A DNA stretch of 64,000 nucleotides, taken from NCBI GenBank assembly GCA_050309735.1, contig JBNRMS010000035.1:11905-75904 (forward strand), in the 5' to 3' direction. How positions within the stretch are numbered: position 1 is the first letter of the stretch; each line of letters begins with the position of its first letter. Made by a program: the position numbers and the translations under genes. This document shows, one piece after another, positions 9,071 through 17,748 of the stretch. Below the pieces are notes generated by a model. The model had not been told where the DNA came from. It was given only the letters and a program-made list of their open reading frames with translations, and did not search any database. The DNA is from UMGS1002 sp050309735. Its GTDB lineage: Bacteria; Bacillota; Clostridia; Oscillospirales; CAG-272.

Positions 9071-9098
9071 ATAAAAAGGGTAAACGCATAGTTTACCC
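9071..9098 (-). terminator. Riboswitch-controlled terminator
   Basis: 8-bp stem GGGTAAAC/GTTTACCC with a 5-nt loop, followed on the minus strand by TTTTTAT, between the aptamer and the nupN start. It is the expression platform of the purine riboswitch. Confidence 0.9.
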
Positions 9099-9117
9099 TT
9101 AATATCCTAAAAAAACA

Positions 9118-9187
9118 GCTTATAGTCGGGCAAATGTAGGCTGCCCGGTAGAAACTTCCCGACCTTTATCTCGGGGGATATACAAGC
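9118..9187 (-). promoter_or_regulatory. Guanine-class purine riboswitch aptamer
   Basis: Three-way junction as in the family. P1 pairs GCTTGTA with TATAAGC. P2 pairs CCCGA with TCGGG around a GATAAAGG loop, and J2/3 contains TTTCTACC. P3 pairs CGGGCA with TGCCCG, and J3/1 is GACTAT. The C of GACTAT sits at the ligand-pairing position (C74 in the xpt aptamer), which specifies guanine or hypoxanthine; adenine aptamers have U there. Ligand binding should favour the terminator and switch off nucleoside uptake (family knowledge). Confidence 0.93.
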
Positions 9188-9227
9188 GGTAAATATTCAA
9201 TTATCATCAACATATTGGGACAAGTTA

Positions 9228-9256
9228 ATTATAGCAGTGCATATATTGTATGTCAA
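9228..9256 (-). promoter_or_regulatory. Promoter of the nucleoside importer operon
   Basis: Consensus TTGACA (9251-9256) and TATAAT (9228-9233) with a 17-bp spacer, about 40 bp upstream of the aptamer. The other 130 bp up to the carB stop hold only a weak hairpin (GTCTCT/AGAGAC, about 9275-9295) without a U run. Confidence 0.9.
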
Positions 9257-9385
9257 GATGTTTTTAGATTTTTTCGTCTCTTTATGCCAGAGACACAGAG
9301 ATCGGGGTAGTGTGAAAAATAATTTTGGTTATTTTGTCGAGATTGTCTTACATCAATTTGCCATACAACTAAATATCCACCCTCA

Positions 9386-12300
9386 TTAAATCTCAATCTC
9401 GCCCTCGAACACCTTCACCGTGCCGCCGGTTAGGATTATGCCTTTATCCGAGGAGTTGACTATAAGGTCGCCGCCGGGAACCTTTACTGTGATATCCTCG
9501 TTTTCACGGCAATAGCCATTTTTAATGGCGGCGGCCACAGCTGCACAGGCACCCGTGCCGCAGGCGGGGGTTTCGCCGTTGCCACGCTCCCAAACACGCA
9601 TTTTCAGCATATTGCTGTTCACCACTGTAACAAATTCAGTGTTTACGCGTTCTGGGAAGATTTTATGGTGTTCAAACAGGGGGCCAATTGAGTTGAGATC
9701 GAGATTATCAAGCCGGTCGCGGAAAATGACGCAGTGCGGGTTTCCGATGGCAAGACAGGTGACCCTGTATTCCCTGCCCCCCACCTCAAGCGGCATATTT
9801 ACAACTTCATCCGATTTGACCAGCGCCGGAATTTCGGCAGGCGCGAAGAGAGCCGAGCCTACATTGACGCTGACATAATTTACCTTGCCGTCTGTTATAT
9901 ATAAGGTTAATTCTTTTACACCACTGTCTGTCTCAACAGTGATATTCTCTCGGTCGACATAACCGTTGTCAAATATATATTTCCCAATATTCCGTATAGA
10001 GTTTCCGGCAAGCTTTCCGCGGCTGCCATCCCGGTTGTAAACCCGCATTTTAATGTCGGCGATGTCAGATTTTTCAATAAGGGCAATTCCGTCGCCGCCG
10101 ATGCCAAGCTGCCTGTCGCAAAGCGTCAAGCAGAGCGATTCGGGGCTCTCAATTTTGCCGTCGAAGTTTTCGATACATATATAGTCGTCGCCGGTCGCCT
10201 GCATTTTGGTGAATCTTATTGTTTCCCGGGTCTTTTTCATGTTGTTTATGTCAACAAGTCCGGTATTCTGCTGCGTGTATCGACTGGCTATGATATCTGC
10301 AACGGCATTTGCCGTGTCAAGCGAGGTCATACAGGGGATTGAATGAAGAACGGCCTGGCGATGCAGGATGGTATAATCGTTGAGCGTCGAATCCATCAGC
10401 GCGCCGGTATAGACGATATAGTTGATTTTTCCGTCCTCAAGCAGTTTAAATACCCGCTTATCCTTAATGCTGACAATAATTTGAACCTCTATTCCAAGCT
10501 TTGAGACAGACATAGCTGTCTCGCGCGTGGCGTAGATTGTGAAGTGCATATCGTCAAATTTTTTGGCGAGCGAAACTATCTCCTGCTGATCCTGCGAGGC
10601 GGCGCTGAGCAGCACCCCAAGCTCGCGGTGCGAAGCAAATGACTTGAGCAGCATACCCGCCGAGGTCATCCCTTTAAAAAGAGCCTCGCGCAGATTTCTG
10701 CCAACCCCCAGCACCTCGCCGGTCGATTTCATCTCGGGGCCGAGCGAGGAGTCGGCGTCGGTCAACTTCTCGAAGGAGAAAACCGGCACTTTGACAGCGT
10801 AGTAAGGCGGAGTTTTGTAAAGTCCGGTTCCGTATCCGAGGTCGCGCAGCTTTGCGCCGGTCATAACCCGGGCGGCGATATCGACCATAGGGATTCCGGC
10901 AGCTTTGCTGATATACGGAACTGTCCTTGATGCTCGCGGGTTGACCTCGATAACATAAAGCTCGTTGTGATATATGAGATATTGGATATTTACAAGCCCT
11001 TTTGTTCCAAGCGATTTTGCGAGATATTCGGAGCTTTCGACAACGGTTTTCATCATCTTGTCGTTGATGCTAAAGGGGGGATAGACGGCTATAGAGTCGC
11101 CGCTATGCACCCCGGCGCGCTCGATATGCTGCATAACTCCGGGGATAAGCACGTCCTCGCCGTCTGATATGACATCAACCTCAATCTCCGAGCCCATCAT
11201 ATATTTGTCGACGAGCACCGGATTCTCGATTTTCTCGGCGAGTATTCGCTTCATGTAGGTTTTTACTTCATCCTTGTTGTAGACAATTTTCATATTCTGC
11301 CCGCCGATAACATAGGACGGGCGGAGCAGCACCGGGAAGCCGAGTTTTTCGGCCGCAGCGATTGCGTCTTCAAGATTATTAACACCCATTCCGTGCGGGC
11401 GCTTGATTCCGAATTTTTCAAGGAGTGCGTCAAACTTTTCGCGATCCTCGGCAAGGTCTATTCCTTCGGCCGAAGTGCCAAGAATTTCAATGCCTTTTTT
11501 GTGGAGATATGAGGTGAGCTTTATGGCGGTTTGCCCGCCGAAGGCAACGACCACGCCAACCGGTTTCTCAACCTTAATTATGTTCATGACATCCTCTGGG
11601 GTGAGAGGCTCAAAATAAAGGCGGTCGGCGGTGTCGTAGTCGGTTGAAACAGTTTCGGGATTGTTGTTGATAATCACAACATCATATCCGAGGCTTTTGA
11701 GCGTCCATGCGCAGTGAACAGACGAATAGTCAAACTCGATCCCCTGCCCTATTCTTATTGGCCCCGAGCCGAGCACTATTATAACCGGACGTCCGCTTCG
11801 TTTTATTTGGCGCGCCTCGCACTCCTGGTCGTAGGTCGAGTAGAAGTAGGGGGTTACAGCGTCAAATTCTGCGGCGCAGGTGTCGACCATTTTATATACG
11901 CAGCGCGAGCTCGGCAGCTTTTTCACGCCCGAGATATGGCGAAGCGCCCGGTCGGTGTATCCGTATTTTTTTCCCTTGAGATATAGCTCCTCATTGAAAT
12001 TCCTTGATATTTCGGCTTCATAATCAGCAAGGTTTTTAAACTTTTTTAAAAACCAGCGGTCAATCCGAGTAAACTCAAATATCTCGTCTATCGACATTCC
12101 ACTCTTTATTGCCTCAAATATCGAGAAGATGCGCCTGTCATCGGGAGTTTTTAATCGTTCGGTGATATCCTTTTCGGATATCGGTGCGGTGTTTAGTGTA
12201 TCGAGCGAGAGCTCGGCTCCGCGAATCGCTTTCATAATTGCCATCTCAAATGAGGGGGCGATAGACATCACTTCGCCTGTCGCCTTCATCTGTGTTCCGA

Positions 12301-13414
12301 GCTTGCGAGAGGCACCGACAAACTTATCAAAAGGCCATTTGGGGAATTTAACTACGATATAATCTAACGCCGGCTCAAAGCAGGCGCAGGTCTTTCCGGT
12401 TATCTCGTTCTCAATCTCGTCAAGCGTGTAGCCAAGTGCGATTTTGGTGGTGATTTTTGCAATCGGATAGCCGGTCGCTTTTGAGGCGAGCGCCGAGGAG
12501 CGTGAAACGCGCGGGTTGACCTCAATCACAGAATACTCAAAACTGTCGGGATTGAGCGCAAACTGACAATTGCATCCGCCTACAATGTCAAGCGCCGAGA
12601 TGATATTGAGCGACGCTATTCGGAGCATCTGATATTCTTTATTTGACAGAGTGACAGCCGGAGCGACTACTATACTGTCGCCTGTGTGTATTCCAACCGG
12701 GTCTACATTCTCCATGCTGCACACCGCGATAGCGTTTCCGGCGCTGTCGCGCATTGTTTCAAATTCGATTTCCTTCCATCCGTAGATATACTTTTCAATA
12801 AGAATCTGTCTTATCGGAGAGGCATCAAGTCCGGCCTCGGCCGCCGCCACCATCTCCTCAGGCGAATAAGCGACGCCGCCCCCCGAGCCTCCGAGCGTGA
12901 AGGCCGGGCGGATTATGACGGGATAACCTATGCGCTCGGCGATATCAATAGCATGGTCAACATCATTCGCGATCTCCGACGGCACTGTCGGCTCGCCGAT
13001 TGAATCCATAGTTTCTTTAAAAAGGCGGCGATCCTCGGCTTTGTCGATAGCATCTACATTTGTTCCGATAAGTCTGACACCGTATTTTTCAAGAACGCCC
13101 TGTTTGCCAAGCTGCATTGACAGCGTAAGCCCGGTCTGCCCGCCAAGGCCGGCAAGCAGGCTGTCGGGGCGCTCTTTTTCTATTATTCGCGTGAGCGTTT
13201 CCACGGTGAGAGGTTCAAGGTATATTTCGTCGGCCAGCGCGTTGTCGGTCATGATAGTTGCCGGATTTGAGTTGACAAGCACCACATTAACCCCGGCAGC
13301 TTTAAGCACGCGACAGGCCTGCGCTCCGGCATAGTCAAATTCGGCGGCCTGACCGATGATTATCGGCCCTGAGCCTATCACAAGCACCTTTTTAATACTT
13401 TTATCAAGCGGCAT
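9386..13414 (-). CDS. carB: Carbamoyl-phosphate synthase large subunit fused to a DapF-like epimerase domain
   Basis: 1342 residues in one frame. Residues 1-1058 are a complete CarB: two ATP-grasp halves, with the second beginning near VIIVLGSGPIRIGQG, and the C-terminal allosteric domain ending VDINNM. It makes carbamoyl phosphate from bicarbonate, ammonia and 2 ATP with CarA. From residue 1059 a 284-residue diaminopimelate epimerase-like domain follows without a stop; its ATG (10238-10240) has no ribosome binding site. In that domain Cys1285 (PACGTGAC) is kept, but the usual CGNGxRC motif reads AGNSIRN, and the substrate Asn of GND is Asp1076. Last gene of the arginine operon; its ATG overlaps the carA stop. 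Confidence 0.95.
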   Translation of the reverse strand: MPLDKSIKKVLVIGSGPIIIGQAAEFDYAGAQACRVLKAAGVNVVLVNSNPATIMTDNALADEIYLEPLTVETLTRIIEKERPDSLLAGLGGQTGLTLSMQLGKQGVLEKYGVRLIGTNVDAIDKAEDRRLFKETMDSIGEPTVPSEIANDVDHAIDIAERIGYPVIIRPAFTLGGSGGGVAYSPEEMVAAAEAGLDASPIRQILIEKYIYGWKEIEFETMRDSAGNAIAVCSMENVDPVGIHTGDSIVVAPAVTLSNKEYQMLRIASLNIISALDIVGGCNCQFALNPDSFEYSVIEVNPRVSRSSALASKATGYPIAKITTKIALGYTLDEIENEITGKTCACFEPALDYIVVKFPKWPFDKFVGASRKLGTQMKATGEVMSIAPSFEMAIMKAIRGAELSLDTLNTAPISEKDITERLKTPDDRRIFSIFEAIKSGMSIDEIFEFTRIDRWFLKKFKNLADYEAEISRNFNEELYLKGKKYGYTDRALRHISGVKKLPSSRCVYKMVDTCAAEFDAVTPYFYSTYDQECEARQIKRSGRPVIIVLGSGPIRIGQGIEFDYSSVHCAWTLKSLGYDVVIINNNPETVSTDYDTADRLYFEPLTPEDVMNIIKVEKPVGVVVAFGGQTAIKLTSYLHKKGIEILGTSAEGIDLAEDREKFDALLEKFGIKRPHGMGVNNLEDAIAAAEKLGFPVLLRPSYVIGGQNMKIVYNKDEVKTYMKRILAEKIENPVLVDKYMMGSEIEVDVISDGEDVLIPGVMQHIERAGVHSGDSIAVYPPFSINDKMMKTVVESSEYLAKSLGTKGLVNIQYLIYHNELYVIEVNPRASRTVPYISKAAGIPMVDIAARVMTGAKLRDLGYGTGLYKTPPYYAVKVPVFSFEKLTDADSSLGPEMKSTGEVLGVGRNLREALFKGMTSAGMLLKSFASHRELGVLLSAASQDQQEIVSLAKKFDDMHFTIYATRETAMSVSKLGIEVQIIVSIKDKRVFKLLEDGKINYIVYTGALMDSTLNDYTILHRQAVLHSIPCMTSLDTANAVADIIASRYTQQNTGLVDINNMKKTRETIRFTKMQATGDDYICIENFDGKIESPESLCLTLCDRQLGIGGDGIALIEKSDIADIKMRVYNRDGSRGKLAGNSIRNIGKYIFDNGYVDRENITVETDSGVKELTLYITDGKVNYVSVNVGSALFAPAEIPALVKSDEVVNMPLEVGGREYRVTCLAIGNPHCVIFRDRLDNLDLNSIGPLFEHHKIFPERVNTEFVTVVNSNMLKMRVWERGNGETPACGTGACAAVAAAIKNGYCRENEDITVKVPGGDLIVNSSDKGIILTGGTVKVFEGEIEI

Positions 13415-14493
13415 CAGTTTATACCTCCCTTTTTGTGAAACTGGTCAACCATTGAAATAAACCTCTCAAAGAGGAAGGATGTGTCAAGCGGACCGGCGCA
13501 AGCCTCGGGGTGAAACTGCACCGAGAAGGCCGAAAGCCCGGGATATTCAATCCCCTCGCAGGTGCCGTCGTTTGCATTGGTGAATATCTCCCTGCCGATT
13601 TCGCCAAGACTTGAGGTGACGACGGCATATCCGTGATTCTGGCTTGTAATGTATGTGCGGCTGCCGAAAATCTCCTTAACCGGCTGATTGGCGCCGCGAT
13701 GCCCGTATTTTAGCTTTTCCGTCCGGCCGCCCGCGGCGAGTGCAAGCAATTGATGCCCAAGGCAAATTCCGAATATCGGCAACCTTCCGAGCAGTTTTTT
13801 TAGCTGCTCGATTTCATATATGTTCTCTGCCGGGTCGCCGGGGCCGTTTGAGAGCACAATTCCGTCGGGTAAGGTGGCTAGAATTTCTTCGGCCGATGCT
13901 GTAGACGGAAGCGAGCGCACACTGCAGCCCCGCTCTGTTAGCGAGCGAATTATGTTTGTTTTCGCGCCATAATCTATCAAAGTGAGCCTGAATTTTTCAT
14001 TTTGTGATACAAAAATTTCCTCTTTGCCGCAGGTGACGCTACTCACAGCCCCCTCAATTTTAAAATTTCTGATAAAAGAGAGGTCGTCGGGAACACTGTC
14101 GCAGATAGCGGCGTTCATAACACCGCGCTCCCGGATGATTTTGGTCACCTGCCGGGTATCAATTCCCGAAAGCCCGACAACATTATTTCGCTCCAGAAAG
14201 GTGTTAAGGTCATACTGACTTCTGAAATTGGATGGATAGTCGCAGGCCTCGCGCACCACATAGCCCCGCACGCAGCACCTACCCTCGAAATCCTCCTCGA
14301 TGATTCCATAATTGCCAATCAAAGGGAAGGTCTGAAGCACGATCTGGCCGTAATAGCTCGGATCTGTCAGCGTTTCGATGTAGCCGCACATGCCGGTTGT
14401 GAAGACCAGCTCACCGACATTTTCTATGTCGGCTCCGAACTTCTCGCCGGGGAAGACGCTACCGTCCTCCAGTACAAGATAAGCTTTTTTCAT
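13414..14493 (-). CDS. carA: Carbamoyl-phosphate synthase small subunit
   Basis: 359 residues starting MKKAYLVLEDG; a GGAGAGGA stands upstream of this ATG, while the 36 codons before it look like leader. The N-terminal CPSase small-chain domain is followed by a class I glutamine amidotransferase with nucleophile Cys244 (GICLGHQ) and His328/Glu330 (FHPEA). It releases ammonia from glutamine for CarB. It lies 123 bp after argF, separated by a hairpin, and overlaps carB by one base (TGATG). No PyrR or pyrimidine signal is seen; clustering with arg genes suggests an arginine-linked enzyme. Confidence 0.96.
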   Translation of the reverse strand: MKKAYLVLEDGSVFPGEKFGADIENVGELVFTTGMCGYIETLTDPSYYGQIVLQTFPLIGNYGIIEEDFEGRCCVRGYVVREACDYPSNFRSQYDLNTFLERNNVVGLSGIDTRQVTKIIRERGVMNAAICDSVPDDLSFIRNFKIEGAVSSVTCGKEEIFVSQNEKFRLTLIDYGAKTNIIRSLTERGCSVRSLPSTASAEEILATLPDGIVLSNGPGDPAENIYEIEQLKKLLGRLPIFGICLGHQLLALAAGGRTEKLKYGHRGANQPVKEIFGSRTYITSQNHGYAVVTSSLGEIGREIFTNANDGTCEGIEYPGLSAFSVQFHPEACAGPLDTSFLFERFISMVDQFHKKGGIN

Positions 14494-14570
14494 TGTTTTA
14501 TATTTTCCTCTCCCCCGGCCGCCCGAATCTACCAGTCGGTCGGGTAAAAATAAACACAAATATATACAAT

Positions 14571-14607
14571 TGAAAGATGAGGCGTCATAAGACAAACTCA
14601 TCTTTCA
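14571..14607 (-). terminator. Hairpin between argF and carA
   Basis: Perfect 11-bp stem TGAAAGATGAG/CTCATCTTTCA with a 15-nt loop, starting 10 bp after the argF stop. The downstream tract ATTGTATATATTTG is only moderately U-rich, so partial termination or a processing site is possible. Confidence 0.6.
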
Positions 14608-14616
14608 GAAATTTAT

Positions 14617-15603
14617 TCACGACAGTGTGGCGGCCATAACGGCCTTTATTGTGTGCATACGGTTCTCAGCCTGATCGAAAACAACCGAGTTTGAGCTCTC
14701 GAATACCTCGTCGGTAACCTCAAGCCCGTCAAGTTTGTATTTTTCGCCGACAGTGCGGCCGATACCGGTTTTCATATCGTGGAAGGCCGGCAGACAGTGC
14801 ATAAAAATTGCACGATTTCCGGCAATACCCATAAGTTTTTTGTTGACCTGATAGGGTAGCAGTGCTGAGATACGCTCATCCCAAACCTCTTCGGGCTCGC
14901 CCATTGATACCCAAACGTCGGTATATATAACATCAGCCCCTCTTGCAGCCTCGGCCGGGTCGGATAAAAATCTTAGTTTCGCGCCCGACGCACTCGCCTC
15001 AGACTTGCATACAGCTATTAAATCGTCGGACGGAAAATATCCGGTGGGAGCGCACGCTGTAAAATTAAGCCCCATTTTAGCGCAGCCGACCATGAGCGAG
15101 TTGCCCATGTTATACCTTGCGTCACCAATATAAACGAAATTTATACCCCGAAGACGCCCGAATTTCTCGCGGATGGTCATAAGGTCTGCCAGCACCTGTG
15201 TGGGGTGAAATTCGTTTGTCAGACCGTTCCAAATCGGAACGCCCGCATATCTTGCCAGCTCCTCTACTATCTCCTGCCCAAATCCGCGGTATTCAATCCC
15301 GTCATACATCCGGCCGAGAACCCGCGCCGTGTCGGAGATGCTCTCTTTCTTGCCAATTTGAGAGGAGGCGGGATCAAGATAGGTAACTCCCATCCCCAGG
15401 TCATGCGCGGCAACCTCAAAGGCGCAGCGTGTACGCGTGCTTGTTTTTTCGAATATAAGCGCTATAATTTTGCCCTCGCAGAGTCGGTGGGCGATTCCCG
15501 CCTTCTTCTTTGCCTTAAGCTCGTCGGCAAGGTCGACAAGGCGGCTGATCTCCTCGGAGGTAAAATCAAGCAATTTAAGAAAGCTTCTTCCTTTTAGATT
15601 CAT
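14617..15603 (-). CDS. argF: Ornithine carbamoyltransferase
   Basis: 328 residues. The ATG at 15603 (MNLKGRSF) follows GGAGGT by 5 bp, so upstream in-frame ATGs are not preferred. Carbamoyl-phosphate loop STRTR at 55-59, HPTQ at 133-136 and the ornithine-side HCLPAFHD at 269-276 are intact. It joins carbamoyl phosphate and ornithine to citrulline. It follows argD closely, and carA-carB lie downstream, so substrate supply and use are co-transcribed. Confidence 0.97.
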   Translation of the reverse strand: MNLKGRSFLKLLDFTSEEISRLVDLADELKAKKKAGIAHRLCEGKIIALIFEKTSTRTRCAFEVAAHDLGMGVTYLDPASSQIGKKESISDTARVLGRMYDGIEYRGFGQEIVEELARYAGVPIWNGLTNEFHPTQVLADLMTIREKFGRLRGINFVYIGDARYNMGNSLMVGCAKMGLNFTACAPTGYFPSDDLIAVCKSEASASGAKLRFLSDPAEAARGADVIYTDVWVSMGEPEEVWDERISALLPYQVNKKLMGIAGNRAIFMHCLPAFHDMKTGIGRTVGEKYKLDGLEVTDEVFESSNSVVFDQAENRMHTIKAVMAATLS

Positions 15604-15617
15604 TCCTACCTCCATAA

Positions 15618-16781
15618 TTATTCGGCGCAAGCCGCCCTGATAATCCCGACTGCTCTCTTTAGCACCCCATCGGGTATATTAAGCGCAGGCAGAAGCCTGA
15701 GCTTGTGTTTTGCCTTGATTAGGATAACACCCGCCTCGCGGCATTTGGCGATAACCTCGGATGCATTCTTCACAGTTTCAATGCCAAGCATCAGCCCCAT
15801 CCCGGTGACGCTTACAATTCCCGGAGAACCCGAGAGTTCCCTTATTATATAATCCGACTTTTTTGTCACTTTGTCAAGTAGTTTTTCATCAATTCTTGAT
15901 AAAATATTTAAAGCGCCGGCCGAAACAACCGGATTTCCCCCGAAAGTTGAGCCGTGAGAGCCGGGTGTGAGTACATTTTTCGTCTTTTTGCCGAGAAGAG
16001 TTGCGCCTATCGGCAACCCGCCACCAAGCCCCTTTGCGGTGGTGACTATATCGGGAAGAATATCATAGTGCATATAGGCAAAATACTTTCCTGTCCGTCC
16101 GTTTCCGGTCTGAACTTCATCGGCGACAAGCAGGACATCATGCTGATCGGCAAGCCTTTTTAGCTCTTGCACAAAATCATATTCAAGAGGCAAAACTCCA
16201 CCCTCGCCCTGAATCAGCTCAAACATCACCGCCGCAACCCTACCGGTCTTTATCATTTTTTCGATCGATTCTATGTCACCCGGCTCGGCATAGTAAAAAC
16301 CGTCTGTGAGCGGAAGAAAATCCTTGTGAAAGTCACTCTGCCCGGTTGCGGCCAGTGTTGTTATTGTCCGGCCGTGAAAGCTGTTCTTGAGGGTGATAAT
16401 TTTGTATCGGTCTTTGCCGTATTTGTCGGCTGCGTATTTGCGCGCTGTTTTAATGGCGCATTCGTTTGCCTCGGCGCCCGAGTTTGAGAAGAAAACCTTA
16501 CTCAGCAGGCTGACCTCACACAAGCGCTCGGCAAGGAGTACACATGGGTCACTATAAAATAAATTCGACGTATGTTGACATATATTTAATTGTTTTGTGA
16601 CGGCCTCGATCCATTCATCATCACACTCGCCAAAGGTGTTAACCGCGATACCGCTGCCAAGGTCTATATATTCCTTGCCGTTCTCATCGTAAACAAGCGA
16701 TCCCTTCCCGCGTACGATATTGAGCGGAAAGCGGACGTATGTAGCGGCGATAAACTCGGCGTCCTTCTGGTATATATTCAT
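15618..16781 (-). CDS. argD: Acetylornithine aminotransferase
   Basis: 387 residues from MNIYQKD; GGGAG lies 9 bp upstream, and a further in-frame ATG at 16799 overlaps argB. A class III PLP aminotransferase: the FSNSGAEANECAIK phosphate-binding region, the LLVADEVQTGNGRTG stretch and the PLP-lysine motif TTAKGLGGG are all present. It converts N-acetylglutamate semialdehyde to N-acetylornithine. Similar enzymes also serve lysine synthesis as DapC, but the operon points to arginine. Confidence 0.95.
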   Translation of the reverse strand: MNIYQKDAEFIAATYVRFPLNIVRGKGSLVYDENGKEYIDLGSGIAVNTFGECDDEWIEAVTKQLNICQHTSNLFYSDPCVLLAERLCEVSLLSKVFFSNSGAEANECAIKTARKYAADKYGKDRYKIITLKNSFHGRTITTLAATGQSDFHKDFLPLTDGFYYAEPGDIESIEKMIKTGRVAAVMFELIQGEGGVLPLEYDFVQELKRLADQHDVLLVADEVQTGNGRTGKYFAYMHYDILPDIVTTAKGLGGGLPIGATLLGKKTKNVLTPGSHGSTFGGNPVVSAGALNILSRIDEKLLDKVTKKSDYIIRELSGSPGIVSVTGMGLMLGIETVKNASEVIAKCREAGVILIKAKHKLRLLPALNIPDGVLKRAVGIIRAACAE

Positions 16782-16795
16782 AATGTATATCTCCC

Positions 16796-17665
16796 TCAAT
16801 CCTCTGTTTCAGCTATCATTGTCCCCGCTCCCTCGTCGGTCAGCATTTCAATTAAGAGCGAGTGGGGTATTCGGCCGTCAATAATAGTCACCTTGGAAAC
16901 TCCCCTCATTATCGCTTCGATACAACACTCAATCTTGGGTATCATTCCGCCCGAAACACTGCCATCGGCAATCATTCTCCGAGCGTCTTCAAGATTGACG
17001 AAACGAATCAGTGAGGAAGGGTCGTTGACGTCGCGCAGCACCCCGGCGGTGTCGGTCAGAGTCATAAGGCGCTCGGCCTTCATGGCTCCCGCAATATATG
17101 CAGCGGCTGTGTCGGCATTGATGTTGTAGACATTACCCTCCGCGTCGCAGCCAACCGTTGAGACAACCGGGATATATCCGTTACGGAGCAGGTCGGTGAT
17201 AGGCTCGACATTCACATTTGTAATCTCGCCGACAAAACCGTGAATTTCGTTCTTTTTTCGCGCCTCAATCAGCCTGCCGTCAATTCCGCAGATGCCGATA
17301 GCGCGGCCGCCCTTAGTCTGTATTAAATTGACAAGGTTTTTGTTAACCTTTCCGGCAAGCACCATCTGCACTATCTCGGCAGACTCTTTATCTGTCACCC
17401 GCAGCCCGTCAATAAAAACCGATTCCAGGCCGAATTTTTCGAGCACATCTGTAATTTCGGGGCCGCCGCCGTGTACCAGAACAACACTGACGCCGATTAG
17501 CTGAAGCAGTATTATATCATCCATAACCTGCCGCTTTAACTCCTCGTTTATCATCGCGTTTCCGCCGTACTTGACAACGACGATTTTATTATAATATTTT
17601 TGTATATACGGCAGCGCCTGTGTCAGTACCTCGGCGCGCTGAGCGTTCACAATATCTAATGACAT
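16796..17665 (-). CDS. argB: Acetylglutamate kinase
   Basis: 289 residues of the amino-acid kinase fold. KYGGNAM near the N-terminus and VLVHGGGPEI bind phosphate and substrate, and NINADTAAAYIAG lies at the nucleotide site. It phosphorylates N-acetylglutamate, usually the feedback-controlled step. The N-terminal extension before the kinase fold (about 25 residues) is of the kind found in arginine-inhibited, hexameric enzymes, so feedback control is plausible but not proven. GAGGAAG precedes the ATG. Confidence 0.96.
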   Translation of the reverse strand: MSLDIVNAQRAEVLTQALPYIQKYYNKIVVVKYGGNAMINEELKRQVMDDIILLQLIGVSVVLVHGGGPEITDVLEKFGLESVFIDGLRVTDKESAEIVQMVLAGKVNKNLVNLIQTKGGRAIGICGIDGRLIEARKKNEIHGFVGEITNVNVEPITDLLRNGYIPVVSTVGCDAEGNVYNINADTAAAYIAGAMKAERLMTLTDTAGVLRDVNDPSSLIRFVNLEDARRMIADGSVSGGMIPKIECCIEAIMRGVSKVTIIDGRIPHSLLIEMLTDEGAGTMIAETED

Positions 17666-17699
17666 ATAATCTTCCTCATTTTATAACAATATTCATCTG

Positions 17700-17748
17700 T
17701 CAGTCGGGACTTGTGCCGCTGCCATAGTCTTGAGCCGAAAGGTGCAAA
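17700..17748 (-). repeat. Degenerate copy of the sense-oriented hairpin element (argJ-argB gap)
   Basis: In the transcribed sense it reads TTTGCACC, then an ATGGCAGC block, then GGCACAAG. This matches the order of hairpin I in the better copies at 25433-25493 and 59985-60045, but the GAAAGG leader is missing. Similarity is weak; called by position and order. Confidence 0.4.

Noticed and set aside
10238..10240. Independent start for a separate dapF gene
   Set aside because: There is no stop codon in carB before it and no Shine-Dalgarno sequence upstream, so a fusion is the simpler reading.
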